Source of the DNA: JBNKLG01 sp050292235
GTDB lineage: Bacteria > Pseudomonadota > Gammaproteobacteria > Chromatiales > Chromatiaceae
DNA: 6,694 nt
Assembly: GCA_050292235.1 (NCBI GenBank)
Contig: JBNKLG010000113.1
Coordinates: forward strand, 1-6,694
Reading direction: 5' to 3'
Within the stretch, counting starts at the first letter, position 1; each line of letters starts with the position of its first letter. Under the pieces are notes generated by a model, which had not been told where the DNA came from, ran no database searches, and saw nothing but the letters and a program-made list of their open reading frames with translations. This document shows positions 1 to 6,028 of the stretch, piece by piece. Position numbers and translations under genes: made by a program.

Positions 1-200
1 CTGATGGCCTTCTTTCGCGAGAGAAATGTTAAATACGCCTCAGTCAATGTCCTGTAGGTTTTTGACTTTTTAGTAAGTTAAGCAGCTACCGGTATTTTGA
101 TACGCCCCGGCGTTTTGAACGCTACGTCTTCGTCACCTTGTAGCGTCCACAGGCAATGGCGTGACGGAACACCATAATCCCACGGTCGAGTACCCGGTGA

Positions 201-230
201 TTGGTAAAAATATTAATAAAATAGTATGTT
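201..230 (+). promoter_or_regulatory. Weak candidate sigma70 promoter for the ClpA-like gene
   Basis: TTGGTA at 201-206 and TATGTT at 225-230 each match four of six consensus bases and are 18 bases apart, in the most AT-rich stretch of the leader. The -10 element lies inside the left arm of the inverted repeat at 221-259, so a protein bound there could block it. The 5' UTR would be about 170 bases. This is pattern matching only, and other AT-rich positions in the leader could serve equally well. Confidence 0.22.
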
Positions 231-259
231 GCGGTTTTTTATGGCCAAAAACATACGAT
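221..259. repeat. Inverted repeat, candidate operator or RNA hairpin
   Basis: GTATGTT at 224-230 is the exact reverse complement of AACATAC at 250-256. The arms extend outward to 221-259 with one mismatch (223/257), giving nine of ten paired positions. The 19-base centre itself holds GTTTTT (234-239) opposite AAAAAC (247-252), so an alternative AT-rich hairpin is possible. It lies about 150 bases before the ClpA-like start codon and overlaps the candidate -10 element. The arm spacing would suit a dimeric regulator contacting sites roughly 2.5 helical turns apart, or a transcribed hairpin. Confidence 0.4.
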
Positions 260-404
260 CTTCATTGTTGCCGGATTAATAGCATTTGGTTTTCCGAATT
301 CTCTCTAAGATTTGCTATTTCAACCCCTGGCAAGGCAAAGAAAACTATTCGAACATCCATAACGTTGTGCGAAACTGCTGCAAGGACGGCTCCGAACCCA
401 AATC

Positions 405-2696
405 ATGGCAAGACTCCATTTCCCCCTTCTGATCTGGCCTCTGGATGAAACGCATCTTCTCGGACAACTGCTTGGAGAAGAGCGTTTTTTCGTCGACGCC
501 AGTGTCAGCGGTATCAAAAAAGCGGCCAGCGAGTGGCTGCAGAAGGAGCTGCGTGACTACTGGGTGGATGAGCCGGAGATGGTCAAGCCCCAGCTCAGCT
601 TTCACAGCGTTCCTCTGCAACTGGCCTATCGCGATGAGGAGACGGGCCGTGCCTTTCCGCTGACCCGGACAACCTCGATTCGGGTTGCTGCGGTCCACAG
701 TGACGCGAACGCACAGGCAGGCCACTCCGAGTGTTTTCTTCCCTATTTGGGCCAGCGTTTCTTCTATTACGACAATAAGCAGTTGCGTACCCTGATTCAC
801 CACTTTACCCGCGATTTTCTTGAGGACAAGCCACCGGAGCAGGCATTGCAATATCTGATGTCGGCAGAACCTACGCTGGAGATGGTCAGCATCAACGACC
901 AGGAGAACAGAAAGAGCAGGCAACGGAGACAGCGGGAGACCCCGGAGATTTTGCAGACGACCACCGAACCCTATCCCGCCAGTGTTGGGATGAAAAAGCG
1001 CGTTGGTCGCTGGCCCAGGGCGGCCTGGGAACGGGGTGAAATGGTCCAGCGGGTGACTCAGTTGCTGTTGGAGACAACAGACAACCTCTTGCTGGTCGGC
1101 GAGCCCGGCGTGGGCAAAAGCACCATCGTTTATGAGGCGCTACGGGGTGTGGTGCGTCTCTCTAAGGAACAGAACGAAGGGGTACCGCTGACTTTCTGGC
1201 GCACGACACCGCAGCGGCTCATTGGCAAAGCCAAATATCTGGGCGAGTGGCAGGCGATTTGCGACCAGATGGTGCAGGCGTTGCAGCAGGTCAATGGTGT
1301 GCTGGTGCTGACGGATACCATCGATGCCCTCAAAGCGGGTGGCAGTGGGGCAGAGGATTCGGTGGCCTCCTATCTCGGCACTTATCTGGCCAAGGGGCAG
1401 CTGCGGCTTATCGGGGAGATGACGCCGAAGGCGCTGGAGGCGGCCAAAGGGATGCTGCCCGCCTTCGTGCACCACTTTGAGACCCTGAACGTGCAGGAAC
1501 AGGATCTCCCGACCACAATGGCGGTGATGAAGCGCTACCGCGCCTATGCGGCCAATAACTATGGCATCGATGCCAGTGCCGATGCTTTGGATTTGGGGAT
1601 TCAACTGGTTAACCGCTATATCAAGTATCAGCGCAATCCCGGCAAGCAGGTCCAGTTCTTCAGTCGACTGATTCGCCAGGCCCACCACGATAAGCGGCAG
1701 CAGATCGACGCGACCTTTGTGTTGCAACAGTTCATCCAATATACCGGTCTGCCTCCCATACTGCTGGATGACGCCAAACCCCTGTCGAAATTGGACCTGT
1801 TGAACCATTTTCAGCAGCGGCTCAAAGGCCAGGATCGAGCTCTGGAAGAACTTGTCAGCGTGATCCAGACCTTTAAGGCGGGTATTAACGACCCTGCTAA
1901 ACCCATTGCCACCCTGCTGTTTGCCGGACCTACCGGTGTGGGCAAGACTGCGGCGGCCAAGGCACTGGCCGACTATTTCTTCGCCAACGGTCAGACCCAG
2001 AATCCGCTGATGCGCATCGACATGAGCGAGTTTCAGCACCCGGCCCATATCGGCCGCCTCATCGGCTATGATCTCGGTCCCGATGGGGCTACAGCGGGAA
2101 AATTGATCCAGCATGTGCGTAACAAGCCCTTCTCCGTGATTCTGCTGGATGAGATAGAGAAGGCCCACGACAGCATCTTCGATGCTCTTCTGTCGATGCT
2201 GGATGAGGGGTTGCTGACCGATCGACTCGGACGCACTGCCGACTTTCGCAATACCATCATCATCATGACCACCAACCTGGGGGTCTCCTCAAGCAATACC
2301 ATTGGCTTTGCGGACAACAGGGCCGATCAGATCGCCATCAGCGATATCAAGGCCTTTTTCCGTCCCGAGTTTTACAATCGCATCGACCGGGTACTGGTGT
2401 TCAACAGCCTTGATCGGGATACCATCCAACAGATCGCCGAGCGGGAGCTGCAACTGTTGCAACAACGTCCCGGCATAGCCCAGCGGCAGGTAGTGCTTCG
2501 GTTTACACCTGCACTGGTCGGAGATGTCGCCAAAGTAGGATTCAGCCCGAAATATGGCGCCAGACCCCTGCAGAGAGCCATTGAGCGTCTGGTGATTCCT
2601 GCTTTGACGGAGTGGTTGCTGGACAATACCGAGACCGGGGCATTGTTGGTGGACTGGACCGAGGCGGGCGTAGAGATCCGACGGGATGAGGGGTAG
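405..2696 (+). CDS. ClpA-like tandem AAA+ ATPase with degenerate first module
   Basis: This is a 763-residue double AAA+ protein of Hsp100/Clp class 1 type, about the length of E. coli ClpA, probably cytoplasmic. Residues 1 to about 185 resemble no domain I recognise, are not the Clp_N repeat, and end in a basic stretch (168-177). Module D1 (about 195-430) has Walker A GEPGVGKST (232-240) and a pore-loop-like KYLG (277-280). Its Walker B is VLVLTDTI, with Thr305 where the catalytic Glu belongs, and HHF (356-358) replaces the usual RRF. There is no ClpB/ClpC-type middle domain. Module D2 (about 465-763) has GPTGVGKT (508-515), ILLDE (579-583), sensor-1 Asn624, Arg finger Arg659 and sensor-2 GAR (718-720). 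An IGF at 633-635 occupies the ClpP-loop position. The D2 pore loop is GPDG (558-561), not GYVG. ATG 405 is the only standard start after the in-frame stop at 360; AAGGA lies a distant 18 bases upstream. An ATP-driven remodelling role, perhaps with ClpP, is inference. Confidence 0.9.
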   Translation: MARLHFPLLIWPLDETHLLGQLLGEERFFVDASVSGIKKAASEWLQKELRDYWVDEPEMVKPQLSFHSVPLQLAYRDEETGRAFPLTRTTSIRVAAVHSDANAQAGHSECFLPYLGQRFFYYDNKQLRTLIHHFTRDFLEDKPPEQALQYLMSAEPTLEMVSINDQENRKSRQRRQRETPEILQTTTEPYPASVGMKKRVGRWPRAAWERGEMVQRVTQLLLETTDNLLLVGEPGVGKSTIVYEALRGVVRLSKEQNEGVPLTFWRTTPQRLIGKAKYLGEWQAICDQMVQALQQVNGVLVLTDTIDALKAGGSGAEDSVASYLGTYLAKGQLRLIGEMTPKALEAAKGMLPAFVHHFETLNVQEQDLPTTMAVMKRYRAYAANNYGIDASADALDLGIQLVNRYIKYQRNPGKQVQFFSRLIRQAHHDKRQQIDATFVLQQFIQYTGLPPILLDDAKPLSKLDLLNHFQQRLKGQDRALEELVSVIQTFKAGINDPAKPIATLLFAGPTGVGKTAAAKALADYFFANGQTQNPLMRIDMSEFQHPAHIGRLIGYDLGPDGATAGKLIQHVRNKPFSVILLDEIEKAHDSIFDALLSMLDEGLLTDRLGRTADFRNTIIIMTTNLGVSSSNTIGFADNRADQIAISDIKAFFRPEFYNRIDRVLVFNSLDRDTIQQIAERELQLLQQRPGIAQRQVVLRFTPALVGDVAKVGFSPKYGARPLQRAIERLVIPALTEWLLDNTETGALLVDWTEAGVEIRRDEG

Positions 2697-2715
2697 GGCA
2701 GGATCCTTCTGCCCT
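2695..2715. terminator. Hairpin between convergent genes, candidate bidirectional terminator
   Basis: AGGGCAG (2695-2701) pairs perfectly with CTGCCCT (2709-2715) around a 7-base loop that can tighten further by a G-T and an A-T pair. The hairpin begins within the TAG stop of the ClpA-like gene and ends 17 bases before the end of the converging transporter gene. On the plus strand only two Ts and then a GT-rich tract follow; on the minus strand there is no T-run. It is therefore an imperfect intrinsic terminator, placed where one is expected. Confidence 0.45.
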
Positions 2716-2732
2716 TGGTGTGTCAATCGTGC

Positions 2733-4529
2733 CTATTCTTTGGCCTCATGCAGTACGGTTTTGGCCATGCGTTTGGCAAAGTAGTAGATGCGCTTTTGCT
2801 TTTCAATGATGTCCATCTCAATGGTGTAGGCCGGGATGCGGTTCGGCTCATCGGCCACCAGTCGCTGTGCCTGGTGCAGGGCTGCAGAGTCTGCCAGATC
2901 GGAGATCTCATCCTTCATGTCAATCACCGTCCGGGCGACCTCTTTGTTGTTCTGCGAAACGGCCTGTACCGCGGCATTGACTGAGCGAGTAATGACCTTG
3001 TGGAAGCCGGAGATCACCTCTTTGGTGGGCTCGCTGATGGAGATGTTCGCTTCAATACGCTGATTGCCCAATACCACCAGATTGGTCTCGACGGTATCAC
3101 CGATGTTCTCCAGATCGGAGATGGCCTCCATCAGTTTCAAAAATTCGGCAGTCTGTTCGTCAGTCAGGCTGAATTTGCTGATTTTGCCCATGTAATCCAC
3201 GATTTGCTCATAGAGGTAATCCACCTCATCGTCGGCCTTGTGGATAGAAGAGAGAGTGCTCTTATCTCCGGTCAGAATGGCGGGCAGGATCTGCTGCAAC
3301 ATGGTATCGACGCGCTCACCCATGTGCAGGGCTTCCAGTCGTACCCGATCCAGGGCCAAAGAGGGAGTGGAGAGCAGTTCTTCATCCAGATATTTAGAGC
3401 GGGTAATCATGCCCTCTTCTGCCAGTGCCCGATCCGGTACCAGTTTCTCTACCAGCTGGGCCAGCTGCGTTGTGAACCAGATAAAGATTGCCGTGTTGGC
3501 AATATTGAAAATGGTATGGGCATTGGCAATCTGGCGTGGGGTTTCCGCACTCAGTTTATCGAGGCCAGACAACTCGGGGTGGGTGGGCGAAAACCACATG
3601 ACAAAATCGGCCAGATAGGGGATGAGCATCACCCATAGCAATACCCCGCCGACATTAAAGATGATATGAACCAAGGCAGCCCGTAGCGCTTCCCTGGGTT
3701 TTCCGATAGAAGCCAGCAGGGCAGTGACACAGGTACCGATATTAGCGCCAAACGCTAGGGCAATTCCCGCAGGCAGCGTGATGAGACCCTGTCCTGCCAT
3801 CACAATTACGATACCGGTGGTGGCTGATGAGGACTGGATGAGGCCGGTAAAGGCGGCTGCGACCAGGATGCCAATCAATGGATTTTCCATGTGGATCATG
3901 AAATCCAGGAAAGGCTGGAAGGTTCGCAAGGGCTTCATGGCATCGCTCATGATGCTCATGCCGAAAAAGACCAGCCCCAGCCCCATCAGCATCGCGCCAT
4001 AGTGGCGTATCTTGTCTTTTTTCGACATGAAGAGCATGCCAAAACCGACACCGATCATAAGCATGGCGGCTTTGGTCACCTTGAAAGCCACGATCTGGGC
4101 GGTGATGGTGGTGCCGATATTGGCGCCCATGATGATGCCAATGGATTGCGAAAACGACATCAGGCCTGCGGTGATAAAACCCACCACTAGAACTGTCGTC
4201 ACTGACGAGGATTGAATGATGGCGGTGACAAAGGCGCCAGTGGCTACGCCGGCAAAGCGATTGGCAGTCAGGCGAGCCAGAATCGATTTCATGCGCTCGC
4301 CAGCGACTGCCTTTAAGGCATCTGCCATCTGTTCCATGCCAAAAAGGAACAGGGCCAGGCCGCCAAACATCTGCATGGCCATCGAACCCCAGGCCATGCC
4401 CTCTGTGGTGGCAGCGTGATCAGAGGCGTAAATGGGTGCTATGACCAGGGTCGATAGGGCGGTGAGCAGAAAAAGTGACAAGGCATTTGGGTTGGATTTG
4501 AGAATTCGGGAGAGGAGATGTCTTTGCAT
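2733..4529 (-). CDS. Na/Pi-cotransporter family protein with PhoU-like C-terminus
   Basis: This is an inner-membrane protein of the bacterial NptA/YjbB sodium-phosphate cotransporter family, which moves inorganic phosphate across the membrane coupled to Na+. Counted from the ATG at 4529 it has 598 residues. The duplicated family repeat is clear: IIQSSS (QSSS at 106-109) followed by GANIGTT (135-141), and LIQSSS (QSSS at 232-235) followed by GANIGTC (261-267). These lie among many hydrophobic helices up to about residue 358. Residues from about 385 to 598 are hydrophilic and helical, like the PhoU-type domain fused to many bacterial members. A signal-peptide-like stretch (charged start, hydrophobic 17-31, then YAS) precedes the first family helix. 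A TTG at 4565 would add 12 residues and overlap the stress-protein gene by 23 bases. I prefer ATG 4529, which has AAGCGAG eight bases upstream. It is the last gene of the minus-strand cluster, 13 bases after usp. Transport direction cannot be read from sequence. Confidence 0.92.
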   Translation of the reverse strand: MQRHLLSRILKSNPNALSLFLLTALSTLVIAPIYASDHAATTEGMAWGSMAMQMFGGLALFLFGMEQMADALKAVAGERMKSILARLTANRFAGVATGAFVTAIIQSSSVTTVLVVGFITAGLMSFSQSIGIIMGANIGTTITAQIVAFKVTKAAMLMIGVGFGMLFMSKKDKIRHYGAMLMGLGLVFFGMSIMSDAMKPLRTFQPFLDFMIHMENPLIGILVAAAFTGLIQSSSATTGIVIVMAGQGLITLPAGIALAFGANIGTCVTALLASIGKPREALRAALVHIIFNVGGVLLWVMLIPYLADFVMWFSPTHPELSGLDKLSAETPRQIANAHTIFNIANTAIFIWFTTQLAQLVEKLVPDRALAEEGMITRSKYLDEELLSTPSLALDRVRLEALHMGERVDTMLQQILPAILTGDKSTLSSIHKADDEVDYLYEQIVDYMGKISKFSLTDEQTAEFLKLMEAISDLENIGDTVETNLVVLGNQRIEANISISEPTKEVISGFHKVITRSVNAAVQAVSQNNKEVARTVIDMKDEISDLADSAALHQAQRLVADEPNRIPAYTIEMDIIEKQKRIYYFAKRMAKTVLHEAKE

Positions 4530-4537
4530 ATGGGCTA

Positions 4538-4544
4538 CTCGCTT
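4538..4544 (-). promoter_or_regulatory. Ribosome-binding site of the Na/Pi gene, overlapping the usp stop
   Basis: Read on the minus strand, AAGCGAG (one base off AAGGAG plus G) ends eight bases before the ATG at 4529 and shares bases with the TAA stop of the universal stress protein gene (4543-4545). This supports ATG 4529 over the upstream TTG and suggests that ribosomes finishing usp can re-initiate on the transporter gene. Confidence 0.5.
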
Positions 4545-5016
4545 ATTGTTGTTCTGATTTGACAATCATGACGCTAACCGGACACTGACGAACCACCTGC
4601 TCGGCTTTGGAACCAAGAAAGACATATTTAAGACCCGTTCGACCCAGGCTACTCATGACCACCAGATCGGCCTTTACCTCGTCTACCACCTGTAGGATTC
4701 GAGTGACTGGGATTCCCTTGACCAGCATCATCTTGATCTTTTTGAGGGTTTTGTTGTCCGGATACTTCTTTTTCACTGCCGAGAGAAACTCATCGAACAT
4801 CTCGGCAGCAATATCTTCAACGCGTACCAACTGCTTCTTTTTGGCGATGCGTGAGTAGTAGCTAGGCATGTCGCCGGGGTCGTGTACCACGTGCAGCACC
4901 AGAATCGACATGTCGGAGCAGTCTGCCAACTCACAGGCTTTGAGCAAGGCGGTTTCGGCGTGCGGAGAAAAATCGACAGGAACCAGGATCAGACCTTTTT
5001 TTGCTTTTGCGCTCAT
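4543..5016 (-). CDS. Universal stress protein (UspA family)
   Basis: This is a single-domain cytoplasmic Usp protein of 157 residues from the ATG at 5016, close to the usual length. The N-terminal strand LILVPVDFS carries the conserved Asp (15) near the nucleotide site. The C-terminal half has VVMSSLGRTGLKYVFLGS, matching the ATP-binding G-x9-G-S pattern (Gly125, Gly135, Ser136). The first glycine of the full G-x2-G-x9-GS signature is Ser122, so nucleotide binding is likely but not certain. The end, CPVSVMIVK, is typical of the family. An ATG two codons upstream (5022) almost touches the GGAGGG at 5023-5028, whereas ATG 5016 sits six bases from it, so 5016 is the better start. It lies between a DUF808 gene and a Na/Pi transporter, so it may sense or tune membrane or ion stress; that role is inference. 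Its ribosome-binding site can be masked by the hairpin at 5023-5056. Confidence 0.93.
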   Translation of the reverse strand: MSAKAKKGLILVPVDFSPHAETALLKACELADCSDMSILVLHVVHDPGDMPSYYSRIAKKKQLVRVEDIAAEMFDEFLSAVKKKYPDNKTLKKIKMMLVKGIPVTRILQVVDEVKADLVVMSSLGRTGLKYVFLGSKAEQVVRQCPVSVMIVKSEQQ

Positions 5017-5022
5017 GGGCAT

Positions 5023-5056
5023 CCCTCCATCCCATAAAGGTAGCGCAAATGGAGGG
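5023..5056 (-). promoter_or_regulatory. Candidate RNA hairpin hiding the usp ribosome-binding site
   Basis: In the minus-strand transcript CCCUCCAU (complement of 5049-5056) pairs perfectly with AUGGAGGG (complement of 5023-5030). Two further G-U pairs close a 14-base loop. The 3' arm contains the GGAGGG Shine-Dalgarno of usp, six bases before the preferred ATG at 5016, so the folded form would block initiation. A masked-SD switch of this form is known from RNA thermometers and protein autoregulation. The trigger here is unknown, and it matches no riboswitch family I recognise. It could instead be a chance complement to a strong SD. Confidence 0.45.
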
Positions 5057-5072
5057 GTTTGCTATGTGCGGG

Positions 5073-6017
5073 TCAATCCTTCGTCAGTGCCATTAAATGC
5101 TGGGCACCCTTGACCAAGGGCAGGACAAGGAGTCCTGCCAGGATGCCCAGTATGCCGTTAGCCAGAGGCGTCCAGACTAAGGCGAGCCAGGAGAATAATC
5201 CGCCTGTCTGAACGAGCGAGTGATGAACGGCTTCCAGCCAATGGTGCAACGGTCCGATGTTGTGGGCGAGGATGCCGCCACCGACCAGGAACATGGCGAT
5301 GGTGCCGATCAGGGTGAGGGATTTCATCAGCCTGGGGGCAAACGAAAGAAGTCCTCGGCCCAGACTGCGCTTCAATTTGGTTGGGCCGTTTTCCCCTTGG
5401 GCCTGCATCAGATAGAGGCCCAGGTCGTCCAGCTTGACGATGGCCGCAACCACGCCGTAGACCCCGGCAGTCATGAGGATGGCGATGCCAATAATGACCG
5501 CAACCTGGATGATGAAATCGGCATTCTGCACGGTGCTGAGGGCGATGACGATGATCTCGGCAGAGAGCACGAAGTCGGTGCGAATGGCACCGCGGATCTT
5601 CTGTTTTTCCAGGGCTACCAGATCAACGTTTTCCCGCTGTTGCAGTCGCGTCTCAGCCTCATCCTGGGGGTGTTTTTCCTTGTGCCAGAAGTAGTGGATG
5701 AGGTTTTCGATTCCTTCCAGGCTGAGATAGAGGCCGCCCAGCATCAGCAACAACAGCATCAGTGGCGGGAAGATAAGAGTGATGATCAGCGCCAAAGGTA
5801 CCAGAATGGCTTTGTTGATCAATGAACCCTTGGCCACGGCCCAGACCACCGGGAGTTCCCGCTCTGCCCGTACCCCGGATACCTGCTGGGCGTTAACCGC
5901 CAAGTCATCGCTCAGCAGCCCGGCGGTCTTTTTTGCCGCCACCTGGGTCATGGCGGAGATGTCGTCCAGAACGGTGGCAATGTCGTCCAGCAGGGCAAGC
6001 AGGCTGCCAACGGCCAT
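5073..6017 (-). CDS. DUF808 (YedI-type) inner-membrane protein
   Basis: This 314-residue protein has the character of the DUF808/YedI family (E. coli YedI is about 305 residues). The molecular function of the family is not established. The N-terminus MAVGSLLALLDDIATVLDD and the following MTQVAAKKTAGLLSDDLAVN (23-42) are family hallmarks. The hydrophobic stretches at about 67-101, 150-163, 168-193, 235-253 and 275-303 imply several membrane helices. A charged cytosol-like segment (about 111-140) follows the first pair. The start is supported by AAGGAG six bases before the ATG at 6017; that site overlaps the stop of threonine synthase, with an 11-base gap between the two genes, which points to translational coupling. 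Downstream, 56 bases with a hairpin lead to usp. It is full length with no disruption. No link to threonine synthesis is evident, so co-transcription may simply be positional. Confidence 0.9.
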   Translation of the reverse strand: MAVGSLLALLDDIATVLDDISAMTQVAAKKTAGLLSDDLAVNAQQVSGVRAERELPVVWAVAKGSLINKAILVPLALIITLIFPPLMLLLLMLGGLYLSLEGIENLIHYFWHKEKHPQDEAETRLQQRENVDLVALEKQKIRGAIRTDFVLSAEIIVIALSTVQNADFIIQVAVIIGIAILMTAGVYGVVAAIVKLDDLGLYLMQAQGENGPTKLKRSLGRGLLSFAPRLMKSLTLIGTIAMFLVGGGILAHNIGPLHHWLEAVHHSLVQTGGLFSWLALVWTPLANGILGILAGLLVLPLVKGAQHLMALTKD

Positions 6018-6028
6018 GGGTGGCTCCT

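Larger units (their letters stand above)
1..404. other. Gene-poor leader upstream of the ClpA-like gene
   Basis: No convincing gene is seen here. A frame open from base 1 ends at a TAG at 55-57 and could be the last 18 codons of a gene entering from the left, but it is too short to identify. From about 200 the DNA becomes AT-rich, unlike the coding regions. It contains inverted repeats at 119-166 and 221-259 and a short ACGC/GCGT hairpin followed by TTTT at 102-116, which is too weak to call a terminator. An in-frame TAA at 360-362 closes the ClpA-like frame, so that gene cannot start further upstream than this. Confidence 0.6.

Noticed and set aside
62..98. TTGACT with TATTTT as a promoter
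   Set aside because: The spacing of about 25 bases is far outside the usual 16-18 range.
102..116. ACGC/GCGT hairpin followed by TTTT, as a terminator of a gene entering from the left
   Set aside because: The stem is only four base pairs with a short T-run, and the upstream gene is itself unproven.
161..448. 95-codon open frame starting with GTG, on the plus strand
   Set aside because: It runs into the ClpA-like gene in another frame, has no clear ribosome-binding site, and its composition looks like translated AT-rich leader.
345..923. 192-codon open frame on the minus strand over the ClpA-like N-terminus
   Set aside because: It is a shadow of the sense gene; the sense frame continues into clear ATPase motifs while this one shows none.
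1140..2168. 342-codon open frame on the minus strand inside the ClpA-like gene
   Set aside because: It is antisense to conserved AAA+ motifs, has no recognisable domain, and is explained by the codon bias of the real gene.
3000..3638. 212-codon open frame on the plus strand opposite the Na/Pi gene
   Set aside because: It is antisense to the conserved PhoU-like and membrane regions and has no family resemblance.
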